Shown piece by piece: positions 62,704 through 64,000 of a DNA stretch of 64,000 nucleotides (the stretch's first letter is position 1; each line of letters opens with the position of its first letter). Source of the stretch: Thunnus maccoyii (lineage: Eukaryota > Chordata > Actinopteri > Scombriformes > Scombridae); assembly GCF_910596095.1 (NCBI RefSeq), contig NC_056538.1, positions 15,734,501 to 15,798,500 on the forward strand, given 5' to 3'. The translations under genes and the position numbers were made by a program. The notes beneath the pieces are model-generated. The model was given only the letters and a program-made list of their open reading frames with translations. It was not told the origin of the DNA and did no database searches.

Positions 62704-64000
62704 GAATGATACATCTGTTCAATGTGCTCATTTCTGCAAGAGGCTGTGATTTACACATATCTGCTTTTACTCACTGCATGAAAACATCCTCTACCTTTTT
62801 AAAAATCCAGCATAAACTAGATTTTAAGCAAATAGTCATTAGATGAGGATAATATTTAAGACAATGAGACGTGGACCCTATAGAGCAATTTACCATTTCT
62901 TTATTGCATTATTTATGCTCCTACACGCAGTATGATGATCCATCTTAATCGAACTCTGCAGCGAGTCTTTGTTTATTGGTTCTTGGCTTGAGAAAAGGGA
63001 GGTGAAAGGGTGGTGTTGGTGGAGTTTAATACATAGGTTAGGCCTGTGGCATTTTTCAGGATTTACACAATTAAAATAAGACTCAATTCACAACTTCATA
63101 ATCTGTAGAGGACCGATTGGTATAACAAGAGCATTTACTGCGCGGGTATGTAGATGAAGTGGTTTGATATTGCAATAAAACAAGAGGGAATGCCTCCAAC
63201 TGTTGACAAACAGTAATTATTTTATCAGCGTTTTGAATTGATTTTGAAAAAAATGCTTATTGTTGTAATCTCTTAACATGGACTACAGGCTCTGTATGCC
63301 CTCCATTCAATAATTATTACTGCTAAGAAGTGTAGAACATATCAAAAATTTGGGTATTGAATAACTTTGTGAGGAAATATTGCACAACATAAGAAGAAAA
63401 AAAAAAACTTGATGACTATAATTTAATGCTAAGTAACAGGTACCTAGGCTTTTTAGTGCAAGAGGGAGGAAGAAGCAATTTATATTGTAATTAAAAATAA
63501 AATAAGGTCGAGTGTTTGAGGTATTCTTAGTCCAGATGTTTGTACACTAGTAGGTTAATTCTCAAGAAAATATTGCATAATACCGCTGTCGGATGAAAAC
63601 CGTCTATGTTTGAGCCCTATTTTTAAAATGACCCTTGTATTTTAGAAGCCTGGTTATCAAGTGGATGTTATTAGGGTCATTAAATGCTACAACCATTTAA
63701 GGATCTTGTACATTTTAATCCCAGTAAAACGGAAAAAAAAAGAGATTGAAAAACTGGATTTTCTTGCGACAGCAGTAATGTTATTTGTCATTAGGATTTA
63801 TTTAACCAACCACTACTTCTGTCAGTATTTCTCAATTAAACTTTATTTTCTTCTTTCCCTCTGGTCAATTGAGCATAATGGGTATGCATAATATTCAGGT
63901 GTATTTCACTATAGCATTGGATCTCTAAGTTTAAAAAAAAAATGCAGTATATTTATACAGCAAGTGGTACAGTAATGTATTTCTAGCTAAGCATGGTTGC

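Larger units (their letters stand above)
60448..64000 (+). other. FAM168A 3' UTR with a probable intron, and downstream sequence
   Basis: Downstream of the TAG, 'atcat|gtgagt' at 60462 and 'ttcccaccag|atctgg' at 60753 make a plausible 291-base 3' UTR intron only 14 bases after the stop, too close to trigger decay. The tail holds (TCC)n at 60569-60592, long T tracts (60602-60623, about 60985-61010), (CA)n at about 61960-61977 and (GGA)n at 62089-62117. AATAAA occurs at 62698-62703 and 63174-63179. No second gene seen. Confidence 0.55.

Overview
The window is eukaryotic nuclear DNA from a ray-finned fish, most likely a percomorph teleost. The supporting evidence is five spliced vertebrate genes with short GT-AG introns, many (CA)n tracts, and several dispersed repeats I recognise as common in fish genomes. 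There is no bacterial, plasmid or phage content. All exon boundaries were placed by eye from splice signals, reading-frame continuity and recalled human proteins; no alignment was run.

Layout, left to right. (1) 1-3081, minus strand: the first five coding exons of CWF19L2, a spliceosome and lariat-turnover factor; the gene continues past the left edge. (2) 5683-18458, minus strand: complete ALKBH8 in 12 coding exons, encoding an RRM, an AlkB dioxygenase and a tRNA wobble-uridine methyltransferase. (3) 18459-24290: intergenic, with a long inverted repeat touching the ALKBH8 5' end. (4) About 24290-25700, plus strand: sarcolipin (SLN), a 31-codon muscle micropeptide. (5) 27003-31545, minus strand: KBTBD3, a BTB-BACK-kelch protein with nine coding exons and a non-coding first exon. 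(6) About 33700 to beyond 62700, plus strand: FAM168A, with a 15.5 kb first intron, six coding exons and a long 3' UTR.

The genes do not form a pathway; they are ordinary neighbours. CWF19L2 and ALKBH8 are tandem and co-oriented, as I recall them on human 11q22.3. SLN and KBTBD3 lie elsewhere on human 11q22, and FAM168A on 11q13. The block therefore looks like a rearranged 11q segment.

I found no new multi-gene system. The observations most worth following are: a (UG)34 tract that replaces the polypyrimidine tract at the 3' splice site of the frame-neutral ALKBH8 exon 6; a sarcolipin with altered ends; a possible 28-residue N-terminal extension of FAM168A from an exon followed by a (CA)n tract; a NAGNAG acceptor in FAM168A; a non-autonomous hAT-like element with an intact 8-bp target-site duplication; and a long hairpin repeat fused in frame to the ALKBH8 start.
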